64,000 bases of DNA from Pelotomaculum_B sp964543575 (GTDB lineage Bacteria; Bacillota; Desulfotomaculia; Desulfotomaculales; Pelotomaculaceae). This document shows, one piece after another, positions 8,985 to 18,137 of this stretch. Location: positions 4,629 through 68,628 of the forward strand of contig CAZIYV010000001.1 in NCBI GenBank assembly GCA_964543575.1, read 5' to 3'. Position 1 is the first letter of the stretch. Every line of letters begins with the position of its first letter. The notes under the pieces were generated by a model. The model searched no databases. It was not told where the DNA came from and was given only the letters and a program-made list of their open reading frames with translations. The position numbers and the translations under genes were made by a program.

Positions 8985-9024
8985 AAGGGTGCCATCCGGT
9001 TTTGCACTGAAGGGGCGCCTTTTC
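8985..9024 (+). terminator. Rho-independent terminator after the small membrane-protein gene
   Basis: AAGGGTGCC pairs with GGCGCCTTT (two wobble pairs) across a loop of about 20 bases, and TTTTCTTCTT follows. It sits 25 bases after the stop at 8959. Confidence 0.6.
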
Positions 9025-9178
9025 TTCTTATGGCGTGGGACAAAATCCATATATATTTAAGCTTAACTGTGAAGCCATTAATTAAAAAGATATCTTCATA
9101 TTGCCATATTGTTAGTTATACAGTAACGAATTCTTTTCTTTTTCATAAACTATAATATGTGGCTGGAGGTGGATATTT

Positions 9179-9811
9179 TTGAAGCCTAAGCTTGAACAGA
9201 TTCCATTAATACCGCAAGATATTTTAAGCGCTCAACAAAAACAAATTTATAAACTATACTGTCAGGGGCTTTCCAACAAAAAGATTTCAGAAGAGTTAAA
9301 TCTGGAACAAAGATCAGTTGCAACCCAGCTATCGCGTATTAGAAAGAAAGCAGCAAACCTCGGTTTCACATACAAAATCGAACAAGGGGCGGAGTATGCT
9401 CAATATCAGGTGCAGCAAGATTCTCCGGCTGACGAATTTAAAAAGAAAATCCAGAATGATCCGGGATTTTTTAAATTAATGTTTAACAGATACGGCAAGA
9501 ACGAAAATTCTCAAAAAGAAAATAGCTACAGGCTTGCTTCCACCGGCCAGGACACGGCGCTACTTTTAACCGTAAGAGCAAAACAGGTAAAAACTATGGT
9601 AGTATCCAGCAAAGGTTCAAGCCTTGGTAAAATAGCGGTAAAAATGGGGAAAGATGCTCGGAAGGTGCTGGGAGACTATCTATATAAACAAAAAATCAAA
9701 CCATTGCAGACTTATTGGGATGACGGCAGCGCGGTTTATCTGGTTACACCCGTTGATTTTAAAAAAATGCAACAACAGTATAACCAGGAGTGCAATAATC
9801 AAATCCTGTAG
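9179..9811 (+). CDS. Putative DNA-binding protein with LuxR/sigma-4-type helix-turn-helix
   Basis: The start is a TTG behind GGAGGTGG. Residues about 14-58 form a helix-turn-helix: L-S-A-Q-Q-K-Q-I-Y-K-L-Y-C-Q-G-L-S-N-K-K-I-S, then S-V-A-T-Q-L-S-R-I-R-K-K-A. This resembles the C-terminal DNA-binding domain of LuxR/GerE proteins and sigma region 4. The remaining 150 residues are lysine-rich and unrecognised; there is no receiver domain. It is placed just before the glycosyltransferase run at 9835 (23-base gap) and may regulate that locus. Confidence 0.62.
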   Translation: MKPKLEQIPLIPQDILSAQQKQIYKLYCQGLSNKKISEELNLEQRSVATQLSRIRKKAANLGFTYKIEQGAEYAQYQVQQDSPADEFKKKIQNDPGFFKLMFNRYGKNENSQKENSYRLASTGQDTALLLTVRAKQVKTMVVSSKGSSLGKIAVKMGKDARKVLGDYLYKQKIKPLQTYWDDGSAVYLVTPVDFKKMQQQYNQECNNQIL

Positions 9812-9834
9812 TTATTTACTATGGGGGGGTATCT

Positions 9835-10557
9835 ATGAATTACCATTACCAAAAAGAGAATATGCAAGGGAAAAGGCTCGTTTCTTTTGTTATACCAGCG
9901 TTAAACGAAGCGGAAGCAATTCAGGATGTAGTAAAAGCCATACCCAAAGAAATGATGGCGGAACTTGGATACAAAACTCAGATACTTGTAATTGACAATG
10001 GCTCTACAGACGGTACCGGCGAACTGGCGAAACAGGCTGGAGCAGATGTGGTGCTTGAAGAGCGAAGGGGTTATGGCCGGGCATATAAAACAGGATTTGA
10101 GATGGCAAAAGGTCAGATAATAGTAACGGCTGATGCTGATTTAACTTATCCAGTAGAAATTTCCCCCGAACTTGTAAAGTTACTTGAGGAACAAGAATTA
10201 GACTTTATTACGACAAATAGATTTTCAAAAATGGAAAAGACTGCTATGTCAATCCGTAATAAAATCGGGAATAGAATTCTTAATCTGACAACGAGGTTGC
10301 TTTTTTTTGTCGATTTAGAAGACTCCCAATCAGGAATGTGGTGTTTTAGAAAAGATATTCTAAGTCAAATAAAACTCATATCTGATCATATGCCCTTTTC
10401 ACAGGAATTAAAAATAAAAGCTATAGGTAGTAAAAAGCTTAAGTGGCTCGAGGTGCCTATTGAGTATAGATGTCGGGTAGGTCAAGTAAAGTTAAGCGGG
10501 TGGAAGGACGGCTTTTTAAATTTCCTGCACCTTCTAAAGCTCCGGTTGGATATTTAA
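9835..10557 (+). CDS. GT2 glycosyltransferase (dolichol-phosphate mannosyltransferase-like)
   Basis: A 240-residue soluble GT-A glycosyltransferase. V-I-P-A-L-N-E-A-E-A-I begins the fold, I-D-N-G-S-T-D-G-T is the nucleotide-binding segment, and A-D-A-D-L-T-Y is the DxD metal site. It resembles polyprenyl-phosphate sugar synthases (DPM1-type), which transfer a hexose from a nucleotide sugar to undecaprenyl phosphate at the cytoplasmic face. There is no C-terminal membrane helix. The ATG follows a GGGGGG run. Next to it begins a second GT2 gene. Confidence 0.85.
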   Translation: MNYHYQKENMQGKRLVSFVIPALNEAEAIQDVVKAIPKEMMAELGYKTQILVIDNGSTDGTGELAKQAGADVVLEERRGYGRAYKTGFEMAKGQIIVTADADLTYPVEISPELVKLLEEQELDFITTNRFSKMEKTAMSIRNKIGNRILNLTTRLLFFVDLEDSQSGMWCFRKDILSQIKLISDHMPFSQELKIKAIGSKKLKWLEVPIEYRCRVGQVKLSGWKDGFLNFLHLLKLRLDI

Positions 10558-10589
10558 CACCACATGGGATACCGGAAATAGGACATAGG

Positions 10590-11564
10590 ATGTTGACGAT
10601 GATGAAGATAAAAGTTTCCATAGTTATTCCCACCTTGAATTGCGCTGAAGTATTGGAGCAATGCTTAATCTCCATACGCCGGAATATTTGCAAATATGAT
10701 TATGAAATAATCATTGTTGACGGCTCGAGCCGGGACGATACTGTTGCTGTCGCCGGCAAGTACGCCGACAGGATACTGATTGAAGAGACATTTTTCAGGG
10801 GTGTTAACCGGAATAAGGGAGTGAAAGCTGCCGCCGGGGAAGTAATTTGCTTTACCGATAGCGATTGTGTTGTTCCCGAAAACTGGATAAACACTTTAGT
10901 GGACTGGTTGATTGAGCTAAACAAAAAAGATTCCAAAATAGTTGGCGTTGGAGGGGGTAATTTACCCTTTGTTCCCCCAAACGCTGATACCAAAGAATTG
11001 GCCATATCCTGCACATTAAGAACGCCCCTTGCTTCCTTCGGCGCAAGAAATATGGTGGAAAAATATGATAAACCGGTGGAAGTAGACCATAACCCACCAG
11101 TGAACTCCGCCTTATTCAAAGAAAAAATCCTGGAAGTTAGGGGTTTTTGCGAAAAAAACAATATCGGCGAGGATTTGATCCTTGATGCCAGATTAAGAGC
11201 GAAAGACTATAAATTGTATGCTGTGCCAGGCTGCGAGGTTATGCACAAACATAGATCCGGCTTTGAAAAACTGATTAAACAAATGTTTGCTTTCGGGCAG
11301 GCAAGGGTGAGGACCGGCAGAATATACCCATCGTTTTTCTCGTGGTACCATTGGGGTCCGGCCATTCTTTCGTTATTGACTTTAAGTCCCTTAATAGTTA
11401 TCCCATTTTTGCTTAGTTTAACGAATGGAGCGTATGTAATATATAAAAACAAAAGGCCCCCTCTTTTTTTTTACGCTTTTGGTGTAACCTGGAGCACTTA
11501 TTTTTTTTATGGGCTGGGCGAAATTATTGAATTTATTAGGAGAAAAAATAATGCCAATTGTTAG
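10590..11564 (+). CDS. GT2 glycosyltransferase with C-terminal membrane helices
   Basis: The catalytic domain begins V-S-I-V-I-P-T-L-N, with V-D-G-S-S-R-D-D-T and the metal site T-D-S-D-C-V-V. After residue 230 comes a mycofactocin-like or succinoglycan-type tail with two hydrophobic segments (about 267-290 and 297-320). I use the ATG at 10590 behind TAGGAC. An upstream in-frame start at 10470 would overlap the previous gene by 88 bases. The 3' end overlaps the start of the radical SAM gene by 14 bases, showing tight coupling. Confidence 0.82.
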   Translation: MLTMMKIKVSIVIPTLNCAEVLEQCLISIRRNICKYDYEIIIVDGSSRDDTVAVAGKYADRILIEETFFRGVNRNKGVKAAAGEVICFTDSDCVVPENWINTLVDWLIELNKKDSKIVGVGGGNLPFVPPNADTKELAISCTLRTPLASFGARNMVEKYDKPVEVDHNPPVNSALFKEKILEVRGFCEKNNIGEDLILDARLRAKDYKLYAVPGCEVMHKHRSGFEKLIKQMFAFGQARVRTGRIYPSFFSWYHWGPAILSLLTLSPLIVIPFLLSLTNGAYVIYKNKRPPLFFYAFGVTWSTYFFYGLGEIIEFIRRKNNANC

Positions 11565-13047
11565 AGTTCTTTTTCTTAATCCTCCGTCAATTTCAAAATT
11601 AGATACAGCAGGTGCGAGATTTCAAGCCAGGAGAAAGGCCAATACATTGTGGTACCCTATCTGGCTGGCATATGCCGCCGGGGTTTTGGAAAATGAATTC
11701 GAGTCCTTTTTAATCGACTGTCCCGCTGAGGGAATTAAATTGCCTGATTTGACCGGCAAACTGGCTCAAATAAGGCCTCAGGTAATAGCGGTATATACAA
11801 GCACTCCCGGTATTCAAAATGATATCAGCATATGCCGGGAGATACACAATCACCTTGGAGATGTTAAAATTGTTCTGCTCGGCCCTCATGTTACAGTGTT
11901 GCCTGAAGAGACCTTGCTGCTTTCAGAGGCAGTGTGGGGTGCGGCCAGGGGGGAATTTGAATATACCATCTTGGAGTTGGCCAGGTCGGTGCGGCAAGGA
12001 GACGGTTATGAAAATATCTTGGGACTGAGCTGGAAAAATGGCGTCGATATAATCCACAATCCACCAAGGCCCCTGCTTGAGAACCTGAACGGCCTTCCTT
12101 TTGTTGCAAAGATTTATAAGAAGCATCTCAATATATCAAATTATTATTTGTCCTTCGCTCTTCATCCTTATGTATCCATATATGCCAGCAGGGGCTGTCC
12201 TTCCCATTGCACATTCTGTCTCTGGCCCCAGACCATAAGCGGTAACAAGCCCCGCTTGAGGACCCCCGAAAATGTAGTGGCTGAGATGGAGTATGTGTTG
12301 CAAGAGCTACCCGGCGTTAAAGAAATATTCTTTGACGACGATACCTTTACCGCACACCTGGACAGAGTTCATCAGATATGTGACTTGATCAAAGAGCGGA
12401 ATATAAATATCAGCTGGTCGGCAAACGCCAGGGCAAATGTGGATTTGCCCACCTTGCAGAAAATGAAAAGCGCAGGGTGCCGGTTGCTGGTTGTAGGTTA
12501 TGAGAGTGCAAACCAGGAGATTTTAACAGCCATTAAAAAGGGCGTAACCTTAAGCCAGATGGAGGTGTTTACAGAAAATGCCAGGAAAGCGGGCATTATG
12601 CTGCATGGAGCATTCATCATAGGATTGCCCGGTGAAACTAAATATACGATCAATAACACCATTGAGTTTGCTAAAAGAATGCAGCTGGCAAGCGCACAGT
12701 TTTCCATAGCCACTCCTTTGCCCGGAACCGGCTTCTATCAATGGTGCCGTGACAATAATTTCCTGAAAAATGAACAATATGACGCGCTGCTGGATAAAGC
12801 GGGGTATCAAAATTGTGTGGTGGAATACCCAGGGCTGAGTGCGGAAGAGATAAGCGAGGCTGTGGACCGCGCAACCGAAATTTTCTATTTCAGACCACGC
12901 TACTTATTGACCATGCTGAAGCAAGTGGTTCAGGATTACCGGGAATTGAAAAGAATACTGCTTGGTGGGCTGGGATTTGTAAGTTATTGTATTCAACGCC
13001 GGTGGAAGAAATACATAAAGACCACACCGGAGGATGACGCGACTTGA
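11551..13047 (+). CDS. B12-binding radical SAM protein
   Basis: The ATG at 11551 has TTAGGAG upstream. Residues about 1-140 match the Rossmann-like cobalamin-binding domain (F-L-N-P-P-S early, V-L-L-G-P-H-V-T later). The radical SAM core follows: G-C-P-S-H-C-T-F-C gives the CxxxCxxC that binds the 4Fe-4S cluster. The layout is close to HpnJ/BchE-like proteins, and members catalyse methylation, ring changes or other radical chemistry on lipids, peptides or sugars. The C-terminal tail is basic with a short hydrophobic patch. Placed between glycosyltransferases, its substrate may be a glycan or a carrier lipid. It is one of three such genes in the window. Confidence 0.86.
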   Translation: MPIVRVLFLNPPSISKLDTAGARFQARRKANTLWYPIWLAYAAGVLENEFESFLIDCPAEGIKLPDLTGKLAQIRPQVIAVYTSTPGIQNDISICREIHNHLGDVKIVLLGPHVTVLPEETLLLSEAVWGAARGEFEYTILELARSVRQGDGYENILGLSWKNGVDIIHNPPRPLLENLNGLPFVAKIYKKHLNISNYYLSFALHPYVSIYASRGCPSHCTFCLWPQTISGNKPRLRTPENVVAEMEYVLQELPGVKEIFFDDDTFTAHLDRVHQICDLIKERNINISWSANARANVDLPTLQKMKSAGCRLLVVGYESANQEILTAIKKGVTLSQMEVFTENARKAGIMLHGAFIIGLPGETKYTINNTIEFAKRMQLASAQFSIATPLPGTGFYQWCRDNNFLKNEQYDALLDKAGYQNCVVEYPGLSAEEISEAVDRATEIFYFRPRYLLTMLKQVVQDYRELKRILLGGLGFVSYCIQRRWKKYIKTTPEDDAT

Positions 13048-14318
13048 ATATATGCGTAATATGTCCTGAAATCGGAAATCATCAAGGCAATGCTTTTATA
13101 GGTGGAGGGGTGAATAACGCCGTTCGATTAGCAAAAGGATTGACGGCCAGGGGGCACCGGATTACCATTATCACCACCAGCCACCGTCACCCGGGGGAGC
13201 AGCCCGCCAGTCCTAAGGACGGGGCCGAAGTTCACTGCCTGCTGGTCTGCGGCAGGTATTTATCGTTTGTCTACGGTTTTCTGTTTGCCGTAATGGCGCT
13301 TTTAAAGGTAAGAGCGCTTCACCATACAAAAAATTTCGATATTGTCCATGTTCATTCAGGCTATGCCGTTATGGGCCTGCTCACTGCTATGCTTAAAAAA
13401 ATCACCGGCATTCCTGCCGTCCATACGCTTTATTGCGCGCCCGGCAGGATATGTGATACCCGGAAAAGGCAAGCAGCGGCACTGCTTTCCCTTTCATGTT
13501 TGGCCAGGATATATTTGAGGAGCATAGATAGAATTATAGCGATCAGTAATAATATTTACAACTCTTTGCTCAGTATAGGCTTGCCGGTAAACAATCTGGC
13601 CTTGATATCCCCAGGCATAGATATTAATATTTATAATCCCTGGATTAAAACCGGAATAAGAGACCAGTTCATGTTTGCGCCTGAGGATCCGGTAGTGCTG
13701 TATATAGGCAATTTAAGTGAGAAAAAAGGTTTGCGTATACTCATAGAATCGCTCTTTATAGTGAAACAGTACTATCCTGGCGTAAAACTTCTCATGGTGT
13801 TAAACATACCAGTTAATATGTACCACGGGTTGAATTGTTGCCGCAAAGAAGATGATTGGGCTAACCTCAAAGAGATAAAAGAAAGAATCATGGAGTACGG
13901 CTTGAACGAACAGGTGATTCCTATCGGCTTTATACCTAATATGAATGAAATCATGTCGGCCAGTGATGTTTTGGTCCTTCCCTTCCTGGATATCTCCGGT
14001 ATAGCTGATTACCCCATCTCGGCCATTGAGGCCATGGCCTGCGGAAAACCGCTGATAGCAACCAGAATCGGCGGAATCCATGAGATAGTAATTCACCGGG
14101 AGAACGGTTTGCTTGTGAATCCCGGGGATGTTTGCGAGCTTACCGATGCAATTCTATATTTACTGAGTAATAAACAGGTGGCACAGAAAATGGGGGCGCG
14201 GGCTTTTGAACTGGCTTCCAAAAGATTTCGCCTGGAAACCATATTGAATCAGTATGAAAGTATTTACAGGGAGGTTGGCGGATTACATCATCATGATTGT
14301 GGCGATTGTCGGGATTGA
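13044..14318 (+). CDS. GT4-family glycosyltransferase
   Basis: The TTG at 13044 overlaps the stop of the radical SAM gene (TTGA), behind CCGGAGGA. The 424-residue GT-B protein has an N-terminal glycine-rich loop (F-I-G-G-G-V-N-N-A-V-R-L-A). The C-terminal donor site has L-Y-I-G-N-L-S-E-K-K-G-L and the E-A-M-A-C-G-K-P-L-I-A motif (E-x7-E region). GT4 enzymes are retaining transferases that use NDP-sugars. It belongs to the same tightly packed transcription unit as its neighbours. Confidence 0.87.
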   Translation: MNICVICPEIGNHQGNAFIGGGVNNAVRLAKGLTARGHRITIITTSHRHPGEQPASPKDGAEVHCLLVCGRYLSFVYGFLFAVMALLKVRALHHTKNFDIVHVHSGYAVMGLLTAMLKKITGIPAVHTLYCAPGRICDTRKRQAAALLSLSCLARIYLRSIDRIIAISNNIYNSLLSIGLPVNNLALISPGIDINIYNPWIKTGIRDQFMFAPEDPVVLYIGNLSEKKGLRILIESLFIVKQYYPGVKLLMVLNIPVNMYHGLNCCRKEDDWANLKEIKERIMEYGLNEQVIPIGFIPNMNEIMSASDVLVLPFLDISGIADYPISAIEAMACGKPLIATRIGGIHEIVIHRENGLLVNPGDVCELTDAILYLLSNKQVAQKMGARAFELASKRFRLETILNQYESIYREVGGLHHHDCGDCRD

Positions 14319-14910
14319 TGGATGCGGTAAAACAACCCAGGCGCAAATGCTGGTGGAGAGACTCAAATGTACCGGCTACGACGCGGTATATGTCCGGCCT
14401 GTGTACGCAATATTGCGTTGCCTTACCGGCGGGCAAAATTTGCATGCGCTACCGGTCAGCCCCAGAAAGATACGTGTGTCCAGAGCAAGTTCAGGGTTTG
14501 GCAAGCTGCTCTTGCCGGCTTTGGGTGTCGCCGGCTATTTTTATGCCTTCGCATCGTATATTTTTATTAAATATTTATTGGGCCGGAACAAAATTGTTGT
14601 TTGCGACAGGTACTTCTACCAGTTTTTCTACGATAACTTTGGCGGTTTAAGCAAAACCATGGCCGGGCTGCTTCCCAGACCCGGTGTTATATTCTACCTT
14701 AATAGTGAAATAAACGTTTTGCAGGCGAGAATGACCAGTTCTTTTGATGTTGAGGTTGTCCAAAGCTATTACAGGTCTGTGATTGAAATGTTGAATGCTC
14801 TGTCGGTAAGACACGGCTTTGTTGAAATCAATGCGCAATTAAACAAAGAACAGATTAGTGATGAAATATTCAACTACCTGTGTAAAAAATTAAATTTTGG
14901 GGAGCGATAG
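14293..14910 (+). CDS. Thymidylate-kinase-like P-loop protein
   Basis: The ATG at 14293 places the P-loop V-G-I-D-G-C-G-K-T-T at residues 5-14, as in dTMP kinases; an ATG at 14254 is possible but adds 13 residues inside the GT4 gene. C-D-R-Y-F-Y-Q-F-F resembles the DRY/DRF motif of that fold. Sequence between the motifs is unlike standard Tmk, so a sugar, lipid or polyprenol kinase in the glycan pathway is possible. The next gene is a nucleotidyltransferase-like protein; such kinase/nucleotidyltransferase pairs recur in exopolysaccharide loci. Confidence 0.72.
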   Translation: MIVAIVGIDGCGKTTQAQMLVERLKCTGYDAVYVRPVYAILRCLTGGQNLHALPVSPRKIRVSRASSGFGKLLLPALGVAGYFYAFASYIFIKYLLGRNKIVVCDRYFYQFFYDNFGGLSKTMAGLLPRPGVIFYLNSEINVLQARMTSSFDVEVVQSYYRSVIEMLNALSVRHGFVEINAQLNKEQISDEIFNYLCKKLNFGER

Positions 14911-14911
14911 G

Positions 14912-15988
14912 ATGGACTATCCAAGTCCGCTGCAAATAGTGCTGACTGTTGTTGATCCTGATTATGCCAAAGCAAGAACAATTAACATCAGCAAAGTCAA
15001 AGCCAAGGTCAAAGCCAATAAGAGCTTATTTAAGTCAGCAGTGGCATTAGCCAAAAGAAACGGTCTATACTACTGTTTGATCAGTAAGCTTGAGGAGCTT
15101 CCAGGGGAATTGCCTTTTCTGAATAAAAAATGCTGGCAGGATGAAAACAGAAGACGTAAAGAATTCACCAGAACCGTTGAGCTGTTGAACAACACATCCG
15201 TTAAATATCAGTTGAATTATATTTTATTTAAACACTGCAATACATATCCTCATATTCCAAGGGATGTCGATATTTTTGTGAATAAGGATGCTCAGCTTAA
15301 TATGCTGAGCGCCCTTGAAACTGCCGGCATGAAATATGAGCAATTGAACAGTATTGAAACTTCCATAGAGAAAAAAGGCTTCCTGAAGGTGGATGTCTAT
15401 ACGCAGGTCAGCTATTTTGCAGTGGAGTTTATTGACGGTGATTATTTCCGGCGGCATCAGGCCACCGGCGCCATATTCGGCATACAGTACCCCGGACTGG
15501 ATATGGAAGCAAACCTTCTGCTGGCTCTGGTGCACAGCTTGTTTGGCCACAGAAGCATATCGCTGCTGGATTTTTTACACATCAAACACTTAAGGCGGCA
15601 TATGGCGGACTTTGCTTCTTGCAGGGCTTACGCCTGCCAAAAAGGATGGGGACCTTCATTTGACTTGATAATGACAGAGTTAGACAACCTCATGGAAAGA
15701 GTCTACGAAAAGGGCGAGACAATCAAATTTCCTTACATATTCAGCAAACAATTGATACTGGCCTGTGTTTCAACGGTGGATGGTTTGCATATAAAAAACA
15801 AGCTTGCTTTTTCTCTATCCCTTGCTCTGGATAGAATACGCGAGTCACAACGAAATTCATTTATATACAATTTGCTGAAGAAATTCAAGCCGTCAAGGGT
15901 ATTTCTTAATCAACTGATAACATTTGTCAGAATGGCCAGGGGTGACGGCAAGGCGGTAGCCGGTGGTGACAGGCGGCAAGGGCAGTGA
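14912..15988 (+). CDS. Nucleotidyltransferase-fold protein (NTP_transf_5-like)
   Basis: The ATG at 14912 follows GGGGAGCG, two bases after the upstream stop. In about 358 residues the visible signature is R-D-V-D-I-F-V (about residues 113-119), the paired Asp motif of the NTP_transf_5 nucleotidyltransferase group. A third acidic position in L-K-V-D-V-Y-T lies further on. The rest is helical. Members often sit in polysaccharide or lantibiotic loci and their reaction is unknown. Adjacency to the Tmk-like kinase suggests a common step. Confidence 0.66.
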   Translation: MDYPSPLQIVLTVVDPDYAKARTINISKVKAKVKANKSLFKSAVALAKRNGLYYCLISKLEELPGELPFLNKKCWQDENRRRKEFTRTVELLNNTSVKYQLNYILFKHCNTYPHIPRDVDIFVNKDAQLNMLSALETAGMKYEQLNSIETSIEKKGFLKVDVYTQVSYFAVEFIDGDYFRRHQATGAIFGIQYPGLDMEANLLLALVHSLFGHRSISLLDFLHIKHLRRHMADFASCRAYACQKGWGPSFDLIMTELDNLMERVYEKGETIKFPYIFSKQLILACVSTVDGLHIKNKLAFSLSLALDRIRESQRNSFIYNLLKKFKPSRVFLNQLITFVRMARGDGKAVAGGDRRQGQ

Positions 15989-16031
15989 CAGAAGAGTGAA
16001 ATTAATAATAAAGCCCGGGTGTGGCCGGCAA

Positions 16032-16811
16032 ATGATAAATTTCAAAGAGTTGCTGGAATACCGAGACTTATTGTATTTTCTTGTTGCCCGTGACCTGAAG
16101 GTGCGCTATAAGCAAACAGTGCTGGGGGGCTTGTGGGCTATTATCCAGCCGCTGTTTTCGATGGCTGTGTTCACCGTCTTCTTCGGCAAGCTGGCTAAAA
16201 TGCCTTCTGATGGTATTCCTTATCCGGTTTTCAACTTTGCCGCCATGGTTGCCTGGACCTACCTGGCCAATGCTGTGACCGGCGCCGGCAACAGCCTGAT
16301 CACAGATGTGAATTTAATATCCAAGGTGTACTTTCCGCGCTTGATGATACCCCTGGCGCCTGCTATAGCAGGCATACTGGACTTTACTATTGCCTCCGTG
16401 GTATTAGCCGGCATGCTGCTGTATTATCACATTTATCCCACGGTAATGATCTTGCTTTTGCCGTTTTTGTTGCTCATGATGATATTTACCGCCTGTGGCG
16501 CCGGTATTTTTCTGGCCGCCTTAAACGCTAAGTACCGGGATATCAGATATACCATTCCATTTATGGTGCAGCTGTGGATGTTTGCTTCACCTATTGTTTA
16601 CCCTTCGTCAATAGTGCCCGCAAAATATCAGTACATCTATGCCTTAAACCCCATGGTCGGCATTATTGAGGGGATGCGGTCCATATTATTGGGAACTGTT
16701 CCATTACCCACGCAAAACATATTAATATCAGCGTTGGTCAGTTCGCTGCTGTTCATAGGCGGTATCTTTTATTTTAAGCAGGTCGAGAGGTATTTTGCTG
16801 ATATTATCTAA
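16032..16811 (+). CDS. Polysaccharide ABC exporter permease (Wzm/TagG-like)
   Basis: A six-helix ABC-2 permease. The usual Wzm opening is present (F-K-E-L-L-E-Y-R-D-L-L, then A-R-D-L-K-V-R-Y-K-Q-T-V-L-G). The ATG at 16032 gives 259 residues, normal for the family. Starts at 15963 or 15996 (GTG) are possible but would add a non-conserved tail. It forms the membrane channel that moves a lipid-linked glycan across the membrane, together with the ATPase gene that follows. Confidence 0.88.
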   Translation: MINFKELLEYRDLLYFLVARDLKVRYKQTVLGGLWAIIQPLFSMAVFTVFFGKLAKMPSDGIPYPVFNFAAMVAWTYLANAVTGAGNSLITDVNLISKVYFPRLMIPLAPAIAGILDFTIASVVLAGMLLYYHIYPTVMILLLPFLLLMMIFTACGAGIFLAALNAKYRDIRYTIPFMVQLWMFASPIVYPSSIVPAKYQYIYALNPMVGIIEGMRSILLGTVPLPTQNILISALVSSLLFIGGIFYFKQVERYFADII

Positions 16812-16824
16812 GGCGGGTGCGGCC

Positions 16825-18105
16825 ATGTCAAAAGCAGTAATCAAGGCTGGCGGCTTATCCAAGCGCTATCGGATAGGTGCTGCTGTAAAAGGCTATAAGA
16901 CCTTCAGTGAGGCGCTGGTGGAGAGTATAACAGCGCCGGCTAAAAACCTGGCTAAGCTAAAAAGCATGACCAGGTTCAAAGACACTCCGGAGGAAAACAG
17001 CATCTTGGTGCTCAACGACGTTTCCTTTGAGGTTGACGAGGGGGAGGTCCTGGGCATCATCGGCGGTAATGGGGCAGGCAAAACCACTCTATTGAAAATA
17101 CTGTCCAGGATCACCTGGCCCACCGGCGGTCAGGTGGAAATATACGGCAGAATATCAAGCCTGTTGGAGGTCGGCACAGGGTTCCACCCAGAGCTTACAG
17201 GCAGGGAAAATATTTTTTTAAACGGCGCCATATTAGGCATGAGAAAGCGTGAAATCGAGAAGAGGTTTGATGAAATAGTCGACTTCGCCGGATTGGAAAA
17301 GTTTTTGGACACACCTGTAAAGCGATATTCCAGCGGCATGTATGTCAGGCTGGCCTTTTCCGTGGCGGCGCATCTTGAGCCGGAAATACTGCTGGTGGAT
17401 GAAGTGCTGGCCGTAGGTGATCTGGCCTTTCGGAAAAAATGCCTGGGCAAGATGGGTGACATATCCCAAAGCGGACGCACAGTTCTTTTCGTGAGCCACG
17501 ATATGGGGGCCGTCAGAAATTTATGCGGCTCCGCCATCTGGCTGGATAGTGGAAAAATGATGAAAAGGGGCGCTCCTCCTGAAATAATCAGGCTGTATCA
17601 GGAAAGCCAGCTACAGCTCTATGGTAATACCTCCTGCGTTGTAGAAAGAAGTTATGAAAATATAAAAAACAAGAGCTTGTATTTTAGCCGTGTCGAAATA
17701 TGTAACGTAAAAGGTGAGTACGCCAACACATTTAAGTATGGTGAGCAGGTAATTCTCCTGGTCAACCTGGATGGCGGCATAACTTCAGGAGATTACAGCC
17801 CAGAATTCTATATTTACAATGAACTGGGGCAACTGGTTTCCGTGGGGGCCTCAGGTCCCTACCACGGCCAGTACTTTGGGGCAAAAGTTAAAAGGCTGCG
17901 CATTGAAATCGGGCCTTTGATTCTCACCAGCGGACAATACGCCATTTCTCTAAGTGTGATATATAAAATGTCACGCGCCGATACCTGGGAGAATGCTGTT
18001 GGTTTTAATATTACCAAATGTCAGCCCTTTGCGGCAGAATGTGATATCCCCACCTTCAGGGAAGGGGTTTGTGTTTTAAACCAGTCCTTTGCGCGAGCAG
18101 ATTGA
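16825..18105 (+). CDS. Polysaccharide ABC exporter ATPase with C-terminal glycan-binding domain (Wzt-like)
   Basis: The ATPase domain has Walker A G-G-N-G-A-G-K-T-T, the signature S-S-G-M-Y-V-R-L-A and Walker B L-L-V-D-E-V-L-A-V-G-D, typical of the teichoic-acid/O-antigen subfamily. From about residue 270 to 426 there is a beta-rich Wzt_C-like domain, which in O-antigen systems recognises the finished chain. That suggests export is gated by a terminal modification of the glycan. The ATG at 16825 gives the usual start M-S-K-A-V-I-K-A; an upstream ATG at 16795 overlaps the permease. Confidence 0.9.
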   Translation: MSKAVIKAGGLSKRYRIGAAVKGYKTFSEALVESITAPAKNLAKLKSMTRFKDTPEENSILVLNDVSFEVDEGEVLGIIGGNGAGKTTLLKILSRITWPTGGQVEIYGRISSLLEVGTGFHPELTGRENIFLNGAILGMRKREIEKRFDEIVDFAGLEKFLDTPVKRYSSGMYVRLAFSVAAHLEPEILLVDEVLAVGDLAFRKKCLGKMGDISQSGRTVLFVSHDMGAVRNLCGSAIWLDSGKMMKRGAPPEIIRLYQESQLQLYGNTSCVVERSYENIKNKSLYFSRVEICNVKGEYANTFKYGEQVILLVNLDGGITSGDYSPEFYIYNELGQLVSVGASGPYHGQYFGAKVKRLRIEIGPLILTSGQYAISLSVIYKMSRADTWENAVGFNITKCQPFAAECDIPTFREGVCVLNQSFARAD

Positions 18106-18137
18106 TATAAACATGTAGTCCAATGAGTGAGGTTAAT

